Assembly (NCBI RefSeq): GCF_022267515.1
Contig: NZ_JAKFGB010000020.1
Span: forward strand, 186,001-250,000
Length of the DNA stretch: 64,000 nucleotides
Direction of reading: 5' to 3'
From: Rubinisphaera margarita
GTDB taxonomy: Bacteria > Planctomycetota > Planctomycetia > Planctomycetales > Planctomycetaceae
A program made the translations under genes and the position numbers. The notes below the pieces were generated by a model. It made no database searches and was not told where the DNA came from. It saw nothing but the letters and a program-made list of their open reading frames with translations. Numbering within the stretch: the first letter of the stretch is position 1; each line of letters starts with the position of its first letter. Shown here in pieces: positions 47,259 to 55,475 of the stretch.

Positions 47259-48803
47259 ATGCGACGAGCGTTCCGACGTACCGGTTTGATCGGGCCGGCA
47301 ACTCAGAAACTGCCGCTCCTGATTGTCGCGGCGACATGGTTTCACTTGGCAGGCGGTTCGTCGAGCACCTGGGCCGAATCGCCCAAGGACGCTCCGAATT
47401 TCGTTCTGATCTACACCGACGATCAGGGTTATCAGGATGTCGGCTGTTTTGGTTCGCCGGACATCAGGACTCCTCGACTTGATGCGATGGCGGAGGCGGG
47501 GATGAAGTTCACCAGTTTCTACGCTCAGCCGGTCTGCGGGCCGTCACGGGCCTCACTGATGACGGGCTGTTATCCCATGCGGGTCGCAGAACGCGGCAAC
47601 ACGAAGCAGGTCCATCCCATTCTGCATGAGAATGAAATCACAATTGCCGAAATCCTGAAAACGAGAGGCTATGCCACCGCATGTTTTGGGAAATGGGACC
47701 TGGCGAAACATGCCCAGGAGGGATTCTTCCTGGACCTGTTTCCCACGCGGCAGGGATTCGATGAGTTCTACGGAACGCCGACCAGTAACGACCGAGTCGT
47801 CAATCTTTACCGCAACGAACAGTTGATCGAAAAGTCGTCCAACATGGCGACGCTCACCCGACGTTACACTGACGAAGCGATCGAGTTCATCAGGAAGAGT
47901 CAGAACGAGCCGTTCTTCGTCTACATGCCCCATACGATGCCGCACACGCGCCTGGCGGCCTCGGCGGAGTTCAAAGGAAAAAGCAAACGCGGGTTGTACG
48001 GCGACGTGATCGAGGAAATCGATTTCAATGTCGGCCGAATTCTGGATGTGCTCGACGAGCTGGGCCTGACCGACAACACGTATGTGTTCTACACAAGTGA
48101 CAACGGTCCCTGGCTGATTAAGAACCGGAATCACGCAGACGGACATTTACCGGGCGACCACGGGGGATCCGCCGGACCACTTCGTAGCGGCAAGACCTCG
48201 ACATTTGAAGGGGGTGTTCGCGTCCCGGCGATTCTGTGGGGGCCCGGACGCGTGCCTGCCGGAACAACGTGCGAGTCCATCGCAACGACGATGGACATTC
48301 TGCCAACGCTGGCGGCTCTGGCTGGTGCAGACGTTCCTGCTGATCGGGTGATCGACGGCGAAGATATTACTCATCTCTTTCAAGGCCGCTTCGAAGAGGC
48401 CGATCCCGACAAAACCTACTTTTATTATCTGCACGTTCATCTCCAGGCCGTGCGACAGGGACGATGGAAACTGCACCTGCCGCGGAAGCCGGAAGCGAGC
48501 GAGACGTCTCAGTTCCACCACAACCCGCACATCGCTCCCGCGGACAAGGCCGGATTCGACAGCCCGTTTCTGGTTGATCTGCACGAAGACCTCAGCGAGA
48601 CTGAGAACGTCGCCGCCGAACACCCGCAGGTTGTTGAACATCTGCTGGAACTCGCGGAATCGATGCGGGCCGATCTCGGTGACTACGATCGCGTTGGCGA
48701 GAACATGCGGTTTTTCGATCTGGCGGATGTACGTCCGGCGAAGCCACCGGTTCCACCGCCCCGTCATCTACGGCGACAAAAGGCTCCCAGAGCGGAAAAG
48801 TGA
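47259..48803 (+). CDS. Sulfatase 1 (formylglycine type)
   Basis: The 514-residue S1 sulfatase has a signal peptide and the nucleophile signature C93-G-P-S-R, whose Cys is converted to formylglycine by a sulfatase-modifying enzyme. Metal-ligand segments are TDDQGYQD (about 52-59) and TSDNGPW (late domain). It splits sulfate esters, probably from algal or animal polysaccharides, outside the cytoplasm. The start ATG at 47259 is chosen because GAGGGA precedes it by nine bases and the longer frame upstream is non-homologous. It opens a unit of three sulfatases and a PQQ propeller, gaps 50-57 bases. Confidence 0.92.
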   Translation: MRRAFRRTGLIGPATQKLPLLIVAATWFHLAGGSSSTWAESPKDAPNFVLIYTDDQGYQDVGCFGSPDIRTPRLDAMAEAGMKFTSFYAQPVCGPSRASLMTGCYPMRVAERGNTKQVHPILHENEITIAEILKTRGYATACFGKWDLAKHAQEGFFLDLFPTRQGFDEFYGTPTSNDRVVNLYRNEQLIEKSSNMATLTRRYTDEAIEFIRKSQNEPFFVYMPHTMPHTRLAASAEFKGKSKRGLYGDVIEEIDFNVGRILDVLDELGLTDNTYVFYTSDNGPWLIKNRNHADGHLPGDHGGSAGPLRSGKTSTFEGGVRVPAILWGPGRVPAGTTCESIATTMDILPTLAALAGADVPADRVIDGEDITHLFQGRFEEADPDKTYFYYLHVHLQAVRQGRWKLHLPRKPEASETSQFHHNPHIAPADKAGFDSPFLVDLHEDLSETENVAAEHPQVVEHLLELAESMRADLGDYDRVGENMRFFDLADVRPAKPPVPPPRHLRRQKAPRAEK

Positions 48804-48860
48804 ACCGCTCCAGATCCCCGGCTCGAACTCCATTGAAACACTCCTTCGGACCCGCCATTT

Positions 48861-50270
48861 ATGAAGCATGCATTCTGCGTTCTCGGCCTGATCTGCCTTG
48901 TCCTGAGTCCCTCGTGGAGAGGCGAAGCTGAAGCAGGGGACCGTCCCAATATCATTCTGTTGCTGGCGGACGACCTGGGCTACGGAGACCTTTCGTGCTT
49001 TGGAAGTCCCGCCGTCGAAACTCCTCACCTCGATCGGCTCGGGAAAGAGGGGATGAAGTGGACGCGGTTCTACGCTGCGTCGGCGGTTTGTTCTCCGACG
49101 CGAGCTTCGGTGTTGACCGGTCGCTACCCGTTACGTTTCGGAATTACGAAACATTTCAACGATGTGAATCGATGGCTGCCCGAGTCCGCAACGACCACGG
49201 CCGAGCTGCTGAAGGACGCCGGGTACAACACGGCTCACGTCGGCAAGTGGCATCTCGGCGGTCTGCATGTCGACGAAGAGGGGCAGCGGCTCGATAATCA
49301 ACCGGGGCCGCGACAGCACGGGTTCGATTTCTATCAGACTCAGATCGAACAGCAGCCGGTTCGAGGCCGCATGGGCCGGGAGAAGACGCTCTTTCGCGAG
49401 GGAGGAACGGTCCTCCTGCGTAACGATCAACATGTCGGTCAGGACGATCCTTATTTCGACAAACATCTGACGGACGCGAATGGCGACTTCGCCGTCGAAC
49501 TCATTGAGAAATTCGCCGACGAGAACAAGCCATTCTTTCTCAACGTCTGGTGGCTGGTCCCCCACAAACCGTACGAGCCTGCTCCCGAGCCCCACTGGTC
49601 AGAAACCGCGGCTGAAGGGATCAGCGAAGATCAACATCGTTTTCGCTCGATGGTGCAGCACATGGATGCCAAAGTCGGGCAAATTCTCGACAAGCTCGAC
49701 GAACTGAAGATCGCCGACCGCACGCTCGTGCTTTTTACGAGCGACAATGGAGCGGCCTTCGAGGGATTCATCGGAGACCTGAAAGGGGGGAAGACCGATC
49801 TGCATGACGGCGGATTGCGCGTGCCAATGCTCGTCCGCTGGCCCGCGTCGATCCCAGCCGGCCAAACCTCGGAGACGTTCGGCCATACCAACGATCTGTT
49901 GCCCACATTCTGTGAAGCAGCCGGAGTTGAAGTGCCGGATCAACTGCCCCTTGATGGACTGAGCTTGTTAACGCACATGACGGGAGGTCCTCCCCCGGAC
50001 GACGACGAACGGGGCACCGTCTTCTGGCAGCTTGATCTGTATCGAAGCATTCAACGCCATTATCCGAAGCCGAAACCATTCGCGACCGAAGTTGCCATGC
50101 GCGGACAATGGAAGTTGCTCGCGCTCAATGGGAAGCCTGTGGAGCTCTTCAACATCGAAGCGGACCCGAACGAGCGGCGAGACGTTCTCGACGATCACCC
50201 GGAACTGGTGGAGTCGTTGACAGCCGAACTCAATGCCTGGCTGCAGGCCCCTCGAACTGTCAGCGAGTAA
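48861..50270 (+). CDS. Sulfatase 2 (formylglycine type)
   Basis: The 469-residue S1 sulfatase has a signal peptide (about 1-25), metal-binding ADDLGYGD (about 36-43) and the formylglycine signature C77-S-P-T-R, the most common form. SDNGAAF in the later half gives further ligands. It is expected to be secreted and to remove sulfate from a carbohydrate. The gene lies 57 bases after sulfatase 1 and 50 bases before sulfatase 3, so all are likely on one transcript. Sequence differs from its neighbours, suggesting distinct substrates or positions on one glycan. Confidence 0.93.
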   Translation: MKHAFCVLGLICLVLSPSWRGEAEAGDRPNIILLLADDLGYGDLSCFGSPAVETPHLDRLGKEGMKWTRFYAASAVCSPTRASVLTGRYPLRFGITKHFNDVNRWLPESATTTAELLKDAGYNTAHVGKWHLGGLHVDEEGQRLDNQPGPRQHGFDFYQTQIEQQPVRGRMGREKTLFREGGTVLLRNDQHVGQDDPYFDKHLTDANGDFAVELIEKFADENKPFFLNVWWLVPHKPYEPAPEPHWSETAAEGISEDQHRFRSMVQHMDAKVGQILDKLDELKIADRTLVLFTSDNGAAFEGFIGDLKGGKTDLHDGGLRVPMLVRWPASIPAGQTSETFGHTNDLLPTFCEAAGVEVPDQLPLDGLSLLTHMTGGPPPDDDERGTVFWQLDLYRSIQRHYPKPKPFATEVAMRGQWKLLALNGKPVELFNIEADPNERRDVLDDHPELVESLTAELNAWLQAPRTVSE

Positions 50271-50320
50271 AGCCTGAGGAAGAACTCTTCAAGACAGCCT
50301 CGATCTTCACAAGGGACACC

Positions 50321-52465
50321 ATGAACCGATTGTCAGAACGTTGGATTCTGGGGCTCGTGATCGCCTCGACTGTCGCGATCACGTCTGCACCTGCTTTTGC
50401 GGATCGCGGTCCGAATGTCGTTCTGATCTTCGCCGATGATCTCGGTTATGGCGACCTCGGCTGCTACGGCGCGACGAAAGTGCAGACGCCCAATATTGAC
50501 CGACTGGCGTCGGAAGGGCGGCGATTTACGGACGCGCACTCGGTCTCGGCTGTCTGCACACCGTCCCGTTATGCGCTGCTCACTGGGGAATACCCGCTGC
50601 GAGCCAACGGGGGGAGAGGCATCTGGGGACCGGCTCCTGTAACGTCGTCCCTGTTGATCGATACGGAGAAACTCACGATCGCTGACGTCTTCAAAATGAA
50701 CGGCTACGAGACAGCAGTTCTGGGGAAATGGCACCTGGGATTCAAGGACGGATCGAATGACTGGCGGGAGCCGTTGCGACCCGGGCCGCAGGATCTCGGA
50801 TTCGACTATTACTTCGGAATGCCTGTCGTGAACAGCGCTCCGCCGTATGTCTATGTGGAGAACGATCGTGTTGTCGGTAGCGATCCCGACGATCCGCTGG
50901 TCCATCGGCCGGGGAATGCCAAGGAAGTAACACCGATCACCCCCATTCCTCCAGAGGCCGCACAGCGATCACGCAATCAGTTCGGTGGGGCGGTGGAAGC
51001 TCACCAGCGATTCAACGACTATGAGGTCGGAACCACGTTTGCGAAGAAGGCGGTTGAATGGATCGAGGAACGAAAGGAGAAACCGTTCTTCCTGTATCTC
51101 GCGACGACCAATATTCATCACCCCTTCACGCCTGCCAAACGGTTTCAGGGCACTAGTCAGTGTGGTCTCTACGGGGACTTCATTCACGAACTCGACTGGA
51201 TCGTTGGGGAAGTTCTCGCCTGTCTCGAAGACAACGGCCTGACCGAAAATACCCTGGTGATCTTCACCAGCGATAACGGCGGCATGTTCAACCACGGTGG
51301 ACAAGCCGCGTTCAAAGCCGGGCATCGGCAGAATGGCGACCTGCTGGGCTTCAAGTTCGGCGTCTGGGAAGGCGGGCACCGTGTGCCATTCATCGTCCGC
51401 TGGCCCGGCAAAGTGAAGGCCGGGACGACATCCCATGAGCTGATCGGCCATGTCGATCTGCTGGCGACGTTTGCGGCTGTGACGGAGCAGGAGTTGAATG
51501 ACGATCAACTGGCAGACAGCGTTAACATGCTGCCCGCGTTTCTGGGCGAACCGGAAACGCCGATTCGGGACCACCTGGTGCTCGCCCCGCATAAGGGAAC
51601 GCATCTGTCGATTCGCAATGGGAAATGGATGTTTATTCCCCGGCAGGGAAGCGGCGGCTTCTCCGGCAGAAAGCCCGGCGACCATACGTTTGCCGGACCG
51701 CCGGCCGTCAGCTTCGTGGGATCGGTGAACAGCGACATCGAAGACGGCCGAATCAAAACGGATGCCCCGCCGGCCCAGCTTTACGATCTGGCGGCTGATC
51801 CCGGCCAGTCGGAGAATCTGTTCAACGCGTATCCTGAAGTCGTGAAGGAGCTGAGTTCTCTGCTGGAACGTTACAAGCCGCAAGTCGAGCCTGGTGTCGG
51901 AAACTCCAGACAGCGAGGATCGAGTGACCCTGCCAGGAAGACGCCAGCTCGGAAAAGTCCCCGGACCGCGTCTTTCGACTTCGAGTCTGGCAAGCTCGAT
52001 CCGTGGAGGATAGTGGCAGGAGAGTTCGGCCATCTGATCGGAAGCCGATCCGAGTTTTTCAGAAGCGAAAAAGAATACAACAAGCAGGGGACTTACTACC
52101 TGACCACGCTCGAACCGTCGGCGACTGCGGAACGAGGGCAGGACAGTCAGACCGGCGTGATCGTTTCGCCGCTGTTCATCCCCACTCGAGGCACAATGAC
52201 CTTTCGAATTGGGGGCGGGCGGGGGAAGGCAACTTATGTCGCGCTCTGCACTGCTGACGGTAAAGAGGTCGAGTTCGCCCGTGGCATTAACGATCAGGTT
52301 ATGCAGAACGCCACGTGGGATCTCACGCCATACGCGGGGCGAAAGATGTTTATAAAAATCGTTGACCATTCCACGACCGGCTGGGGCCATATCACCGTCG
52401 ACGATTTTCAGTTCGATGCTGAGGTGCTGAACGAGTACCCCGACACCCGTGTCCATTCGAAATAA
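50321..52465 (+). CDS. Sulfatase 3 with C-terminal beta-sandwich module
   Basis: This large sulfatase (714 residues) has a signal peptide, metal segment ADDLGYGD (about 37-44), formylglycine signature C79-T-P-S-R and SDNGGMF. After the catalytic domain (to about 530) a 155-residue C-terminal module (about 551-705) begins FDFESGKLDPW and includes YYLTTLEP, RIGGGRGKATYVAL and HSTTGWGHITVDDF. That pattern is like the beta-sandwich modules next to GH32-type enzymes and probably binds carbohydrate. The ATG at 50321 replaces an upstream in-frame start that overlaps sulfatase 2. Longer than a minimal sulfatase by about 200 residues. Confidence 0.92.
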   Translation: MNRLSERWILGLVIASTVAITSAPAFADRGPNVVLIFADDLGYGDLGCYGATKVQTPNIDRLASEGRRFTDAHSVSAVCTPSRYALLTGEYPLRANGGRGIWGPAPVTSSLLIDTEKLTIADVFKMNGYETAVLGKWHLGFKDGSNDWREPLRPGPQDLGFDYYFGMPVVNSAPPYVYVENDRVVGSDPDDPLVHRPGNAKEVTPITPIPPEAAQRSRNQFGGAVEAHQRFNDYEVGTTFAKKAVEWIEERKEKPFFLYLATTNIHHPFTPAKRFQGTSQCGLYGDFIHELDWIVGEVLACLEDNGLTENTLVIFTSDNGGMFNHGGQAAFKAGHRQNGDLLGFKFGVWEGGHRVPFIVRWPGKVKAGTTSHELIGHVDLLATFAAVTEQELNDDQLADSVNMLPAFLGEPETPIRDHLVLAPHKGTHLSIRNGKWMFIPRQGSGGFSGRKPGDHTFAGPPAVSFVGSVNSDIEDGRIKTDAPPAQLYDLAADPGQSENLFNAYPEVVKELSSLLERYKPQVEPGVGNSRQRGSSDPARKTPARKSPRTASFDFESGKLDPWRIVAGEFGHLIGSRSEFFRSEKEYNKQGTYYLTTLEPSATAERGQDSQTGVIVSPLFIPTRGTMTFRIGGGRGKATYVALCTADGKEVEFARGINDQVMQNATWDLTPYAGRKMFIKIVDHSTTGWGHITVDDFQFDAEVLNEYPDTRVHSK

Positions 52466-52519
52466 CCGATCTCGCTCTCTGCGAAGTTGTCCCCTGACTC
52501 GATAGCGTTCTGAACCGAG

Positions 52520-54145
52520 ATGACTATGACAATCTTCCGCGCCGTCTTTGCCGGTCTCCTCCTGGCGTTCTGTCCTCAGATCAATGCCGATGACAACTGG
52601 CATCAACCGGCCGGCCCGAATGGCAACTGGCAGGTCAGCGGCAATCCGCCTGTTAAATGGAGCGTGACACGAAACGAGAATATTCGCTGGCGGACTCCGA
52701 TGCCGGAAGCGGGGATGAGCGGCGTGACGGTCTGGGACGATCGAGTGTTCGTGACCACGCACGTGCCCATTCAGTCGCTGGAAGAGAAGAATGCGGTCAC
52801 GGATATTCTCGGCTTCTGTCTGGACGCCAACACGGGAGAGGTGCTGTGGAAAGTCACGCTGCCCGGTAGCGCTTTCATCTCCCTCGCCGGCGGATTCACC
52901 GATGGAACAGTGTTCGCACCCGTCACCGACGGTGAACACGTCTGGTTCTTCAACCGCTGTGGTTCGATGGGCTGCTACGACTTTTCGGGCAGACAGGTCT
53001 GGCTTCGGGAGTGGAAGCCGCGATTCAAGCACAACAACCGTCAGGCCGAACCTTACCTCGTCGGAGAGACCATTCTGAATGTGGAAGTCGCCGACAAGAA
53101 GTTCGGTGCGAAGATCCAGAAATGGGCGGCTCCCGGAGTGAAGTCCCCGAACACCGACGTGCCGGAGGGGATTGATGAGAAGGCTGTGTGGACTTATCTG
53201 CACGGGATCGACAAACATACCGGCCAAGTTCTGTGGCGAGAAAACGTCGGCACGGTCATTCACAACACGCCGGTTGTGGGTGTCACGGCTGATGGCCGGC
53301 TTGCTGTCTCTCATGCACGCGGCGGCCCGCATCAGCCATTCGAGAAACCGGCCGGTCAGAGTCTGACCAGTCTGGCTCCTGGTGAAGAAGGCAGAACGCT
53401 GTGGAGCACCGAAATGGCGGGATACGATCCCTCGTTCGCCAATCACTGGAACGCGAAGTACGTCTTCGGTTTTCGCCGTGGTCATCACGTCGTGCTCGAC
53501 GCTTCCTCAGGGACGCTCTTGCGCGAGCAGCCCCTTTATACCGGTGCGACGGTCTGGAAGTGGGGTTCCGCGGACAGGAAATGGACGAAGCAGATCAATG
53601 TCTCGGTGAAAGCCGGCAAAGGACACCCAAATACGAACCAGGCCAACATCGTCATTGGCGACTGGCACTGGTTCCTGTCTCACAACGTCCACTACCTCGG
53701 CCGCGTTCATGTCGAAACAGGAGTCGTGGAGTACCTCGAACTGCCCGCCCAGCTGATGGCGAGCCGGGATTCGCGAGATCAGGATGTCTGGCTCTGGGAC
53801 AAAGGCCATCCTAAGAACCTTCCGCTCAATGCGTCTGGTTTCGCTGTTGGCGATCACGGACACACCGGAACCGGCTGGGGGCACATTTCGGCGGCGAGTC
53901 CAACTCTCATCGGCCGATACCTGTTTTTACCCGTCGTGACGGGAACGGTGTATGTGATCGACACGGAACGGGAAACACTGACTCCCGACGCTCTCGTCGC
54001 GATCAACGATCTCGGTCCGGGCGGAGAGACGTGGACACTGGCGACGGTCACCTCGGCGAAGAACCGTCTGTATGCTCACACGATGCAGGAGATCATCTGC
54101 ATCGAAGCAGAATCTCGTCCTCATTCGGAAGCGGAAATACAGTAG
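52520..54145 (+). CDS. Secreted PQQ-type beta-propeller protein
   Basis: The 541-residue protein has a signal peptide (about 1-23) and a propeller with blade lines such as CLDANTGEVLWKVT and GIDKHTGQVLWRENV. It starts 54 bases after sulfatase 3 and seems to be the last gene of that unit. Some planctomycete relatives are called quinoproteins, but the residues needed to hold PQQ are not clear, so it could be a scaffold. Its last 25 bases overlap the end of the opposite-strand propeller gene. Confidence 0.85.
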   Translation: MTMTIFRAVFAGLLLAFCPQINADDNWHQPAGPNGNWQVSGNPPVKWSVTRNENIRWRTPMPEAGMSGVTVWDDRVFVTTHVPIQSLEEKNAVTDILGFCLDANTGEVLWKVTLPGSAFISLAGGFTDGTVFAPVTDGEHVWFFNRCGSMGCYDFSGRQVWLREWKPRFKHNNRQAEPYLVGETILNVEVADKKFGAKIQKWAAPGVKSPNTDVPEGIDEKAVWTYLHGIDKHTGQVLWRENVGTVIHNTPVVGVTADGRLAVSHARGGPHQPFEKPAGQSLTSLAPGEEGRTLWSTEMAGYDPSFANHWNAKYVFGFRRGHHVVLDASSGTLLREQPLYTGATVWKWGSADRKWTKQINVSVKAGKGHPNTNQANIVIGDWHWFLSHNVHYLGRVHVETGVVEYLELPAQLMASRDSRDQDVWLWDKGHPKNLPLNASGFAVGDHGHTGTGWGHISAASPTLIGRYLFLPVVTGTVYVIDTERETLTPDALVAINDLGPGGETWTLATVTSAKNRLYAHTMQEIICIEAESRPHSEAEIQ

Positions 54146-55380
54146 AGTGCCTGGTTGCTGCGGAGATACAGCCTGCCATCTGAGACGACGGGAGAGGCGT
54201 TGAAGTCGGTTTCGTCGCCGGCGATGACGTTTCGCTTCATGGGCTCGAACGAATCCCCCGGCTTGTAGACGATCGTTCCATCACGTCTCGTCACGACATA
54301 GATCGAATCACCGATCAGAACGGGCGAGGCGTACACCGGACGACCGCTGCTTAAATCGGGGACGCGCTCCCGGTAGACGAGCTCTCCATCCGCCGAAGAG
54401 GTGCAGTAGGCGATGCCGTTGTCATCGATCCAGTAGAAACGACCGTCGTGGAGCAGCGGCGTGGCGACATACGAGCTCGTTCGGCTGGTCCATGCGACAT
54501 GCGACTCGGTCACGTCATTCTCCCCGCCCGCCCTCACGGCGATGCTGCCCGATCCACGATAGCCGCCAAAACTGTAGATCGTCTGACCATCGACGATGAC
54601 GGACGGGCAGACGTTCCCGGTCATCGGCGACTCGCAATACCATTTCAATTTTCCGCTTGCTGGATTCAATGCCCAGATCTCGCCCGGTACGCTGATGACG
54701 AGTTCATGACTGCCATCTTCGAGAGTGACGATGCGAGGCGTGCCGTACGTCAGTTCGAGCATGGCCGCTTCCTGCTTCCAGATCACCTTCCCGGTTGCCT
54801 TGTTCAGAGCGACGATCGCCTGCGATTCCTCGGAAGCATTCACGATGAGCATGTCCTTGAAGAGAATCAGGCTGGTCGCCGAACCCCACTCCCGGTTGCT
54901 CGATTCCTTGCCGACGTCGACGCTCCAGTTCTTCGTCCCGTCCAGACTGAGAGAGTGAACGCCCCCTTTGCCGAGAAAGACGTAGACGTTCTCACCATCG
55001 GTGACCGGCGTATTACTGGCGTAGCCGTGTTCGGTGATGTAGCCCTGATAGCGATCCTCACTGTAGTCGATTGGGAAATCGACGGACCACTGGGGAGTCC
55101 CCGTATTCTTGTCAAAACAGAGCACTTCGCGTTTCTGGTCCGTTTCGCTGGCGACATAACAGGTCACGATCAATTTCTTCCCGACGACAATAGGACTCGA
55201 CGAGCCGGACCCGGGCAGATCGATCTGCCATGCAAGATTCTCCGAGTCGCTCCAGGTTGTGGGGACAACGTCAGCGGTTCGCGCGTCACCGTCGGGTCCG
55301 AGGAACTCCGGCCAGTCGGCGGCGACCAGTTGGGATGTGATCAGGAGTAGACAGAGAGAGGACATCGCAACGCGTTGCAT
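54121..55380 (-). CDS. Secreted PQQ-type beta-propeller protein (kinase-linked)
   Basis: The 419-residue product has a signal peptide (starting MQRVAMSSLCLLL) and a propeller with CFDKNTGTPQWSVD, ALNKATGKVIWKQ and ALNPASGKLKWYC blades. AAGGAA precedes the ATG at 55380. A longer in-frame version begins at 55479 and overlaps the stop of the kinase gene as ATGA, which could couple translation but would put 33 residues before the signal peptide; I prefer 55380. The gene is downstream of, and probably co-transcribed with, the Ser/Thr kinase. Confidence 0.85.
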   Translation of the reverse strand: MQRVAMSSLCLLLITSQLVAADWPEFLGPDGDARTADVVPTTWSDSENLAWQIDLPGSGSSSPIVVGKKLIVTCYVASETDQKREVLCFDKNTGTPQWSVDFPIDYSEDRYQGYITEHGYASNTPVTDGENVYVFLGKGGVHSLSLDGTKNWSVDVGKESSNREWGSATSLILFKDMLIVNASEESQAIVALNKATGKVIWKQEAAMLELTYGTPRIVTLEDGSHELVISVPGEIWALNPASGKLKWYCESPMTGNVCPSVIVDGQTIYSFGGYRGSGSIAVRAGGENDVTESHVAWTSRTSSYVATPLLHDGRFYWIDDNGIAYCTSSADGELVYRERVPDLSSGRPVYASPVLIGDSIYVVTRRDGTIVYKPGDSFEPMKRNVIAGDETDFNASPVVSDGRLYLRSNQALYCISASE

Positions 55381-55475
55381 CGGTTTGTGATTCCTTATAT
55401 GGAATGAAGTCTGGGGGCGGATGGCCCGGTCTTGTTCGTTGGGCATAGACGCGTGGTTTTCACGAAGAGCGTCTT

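Noticed and set aside
50969..53488. Long minus-strand frame opposite sulfatase 3 and the PQQ propeller
   Set aside because: Low-quality Arg/His-rich translation, crosses two real genes with clear catalytic motifs; a shadow.
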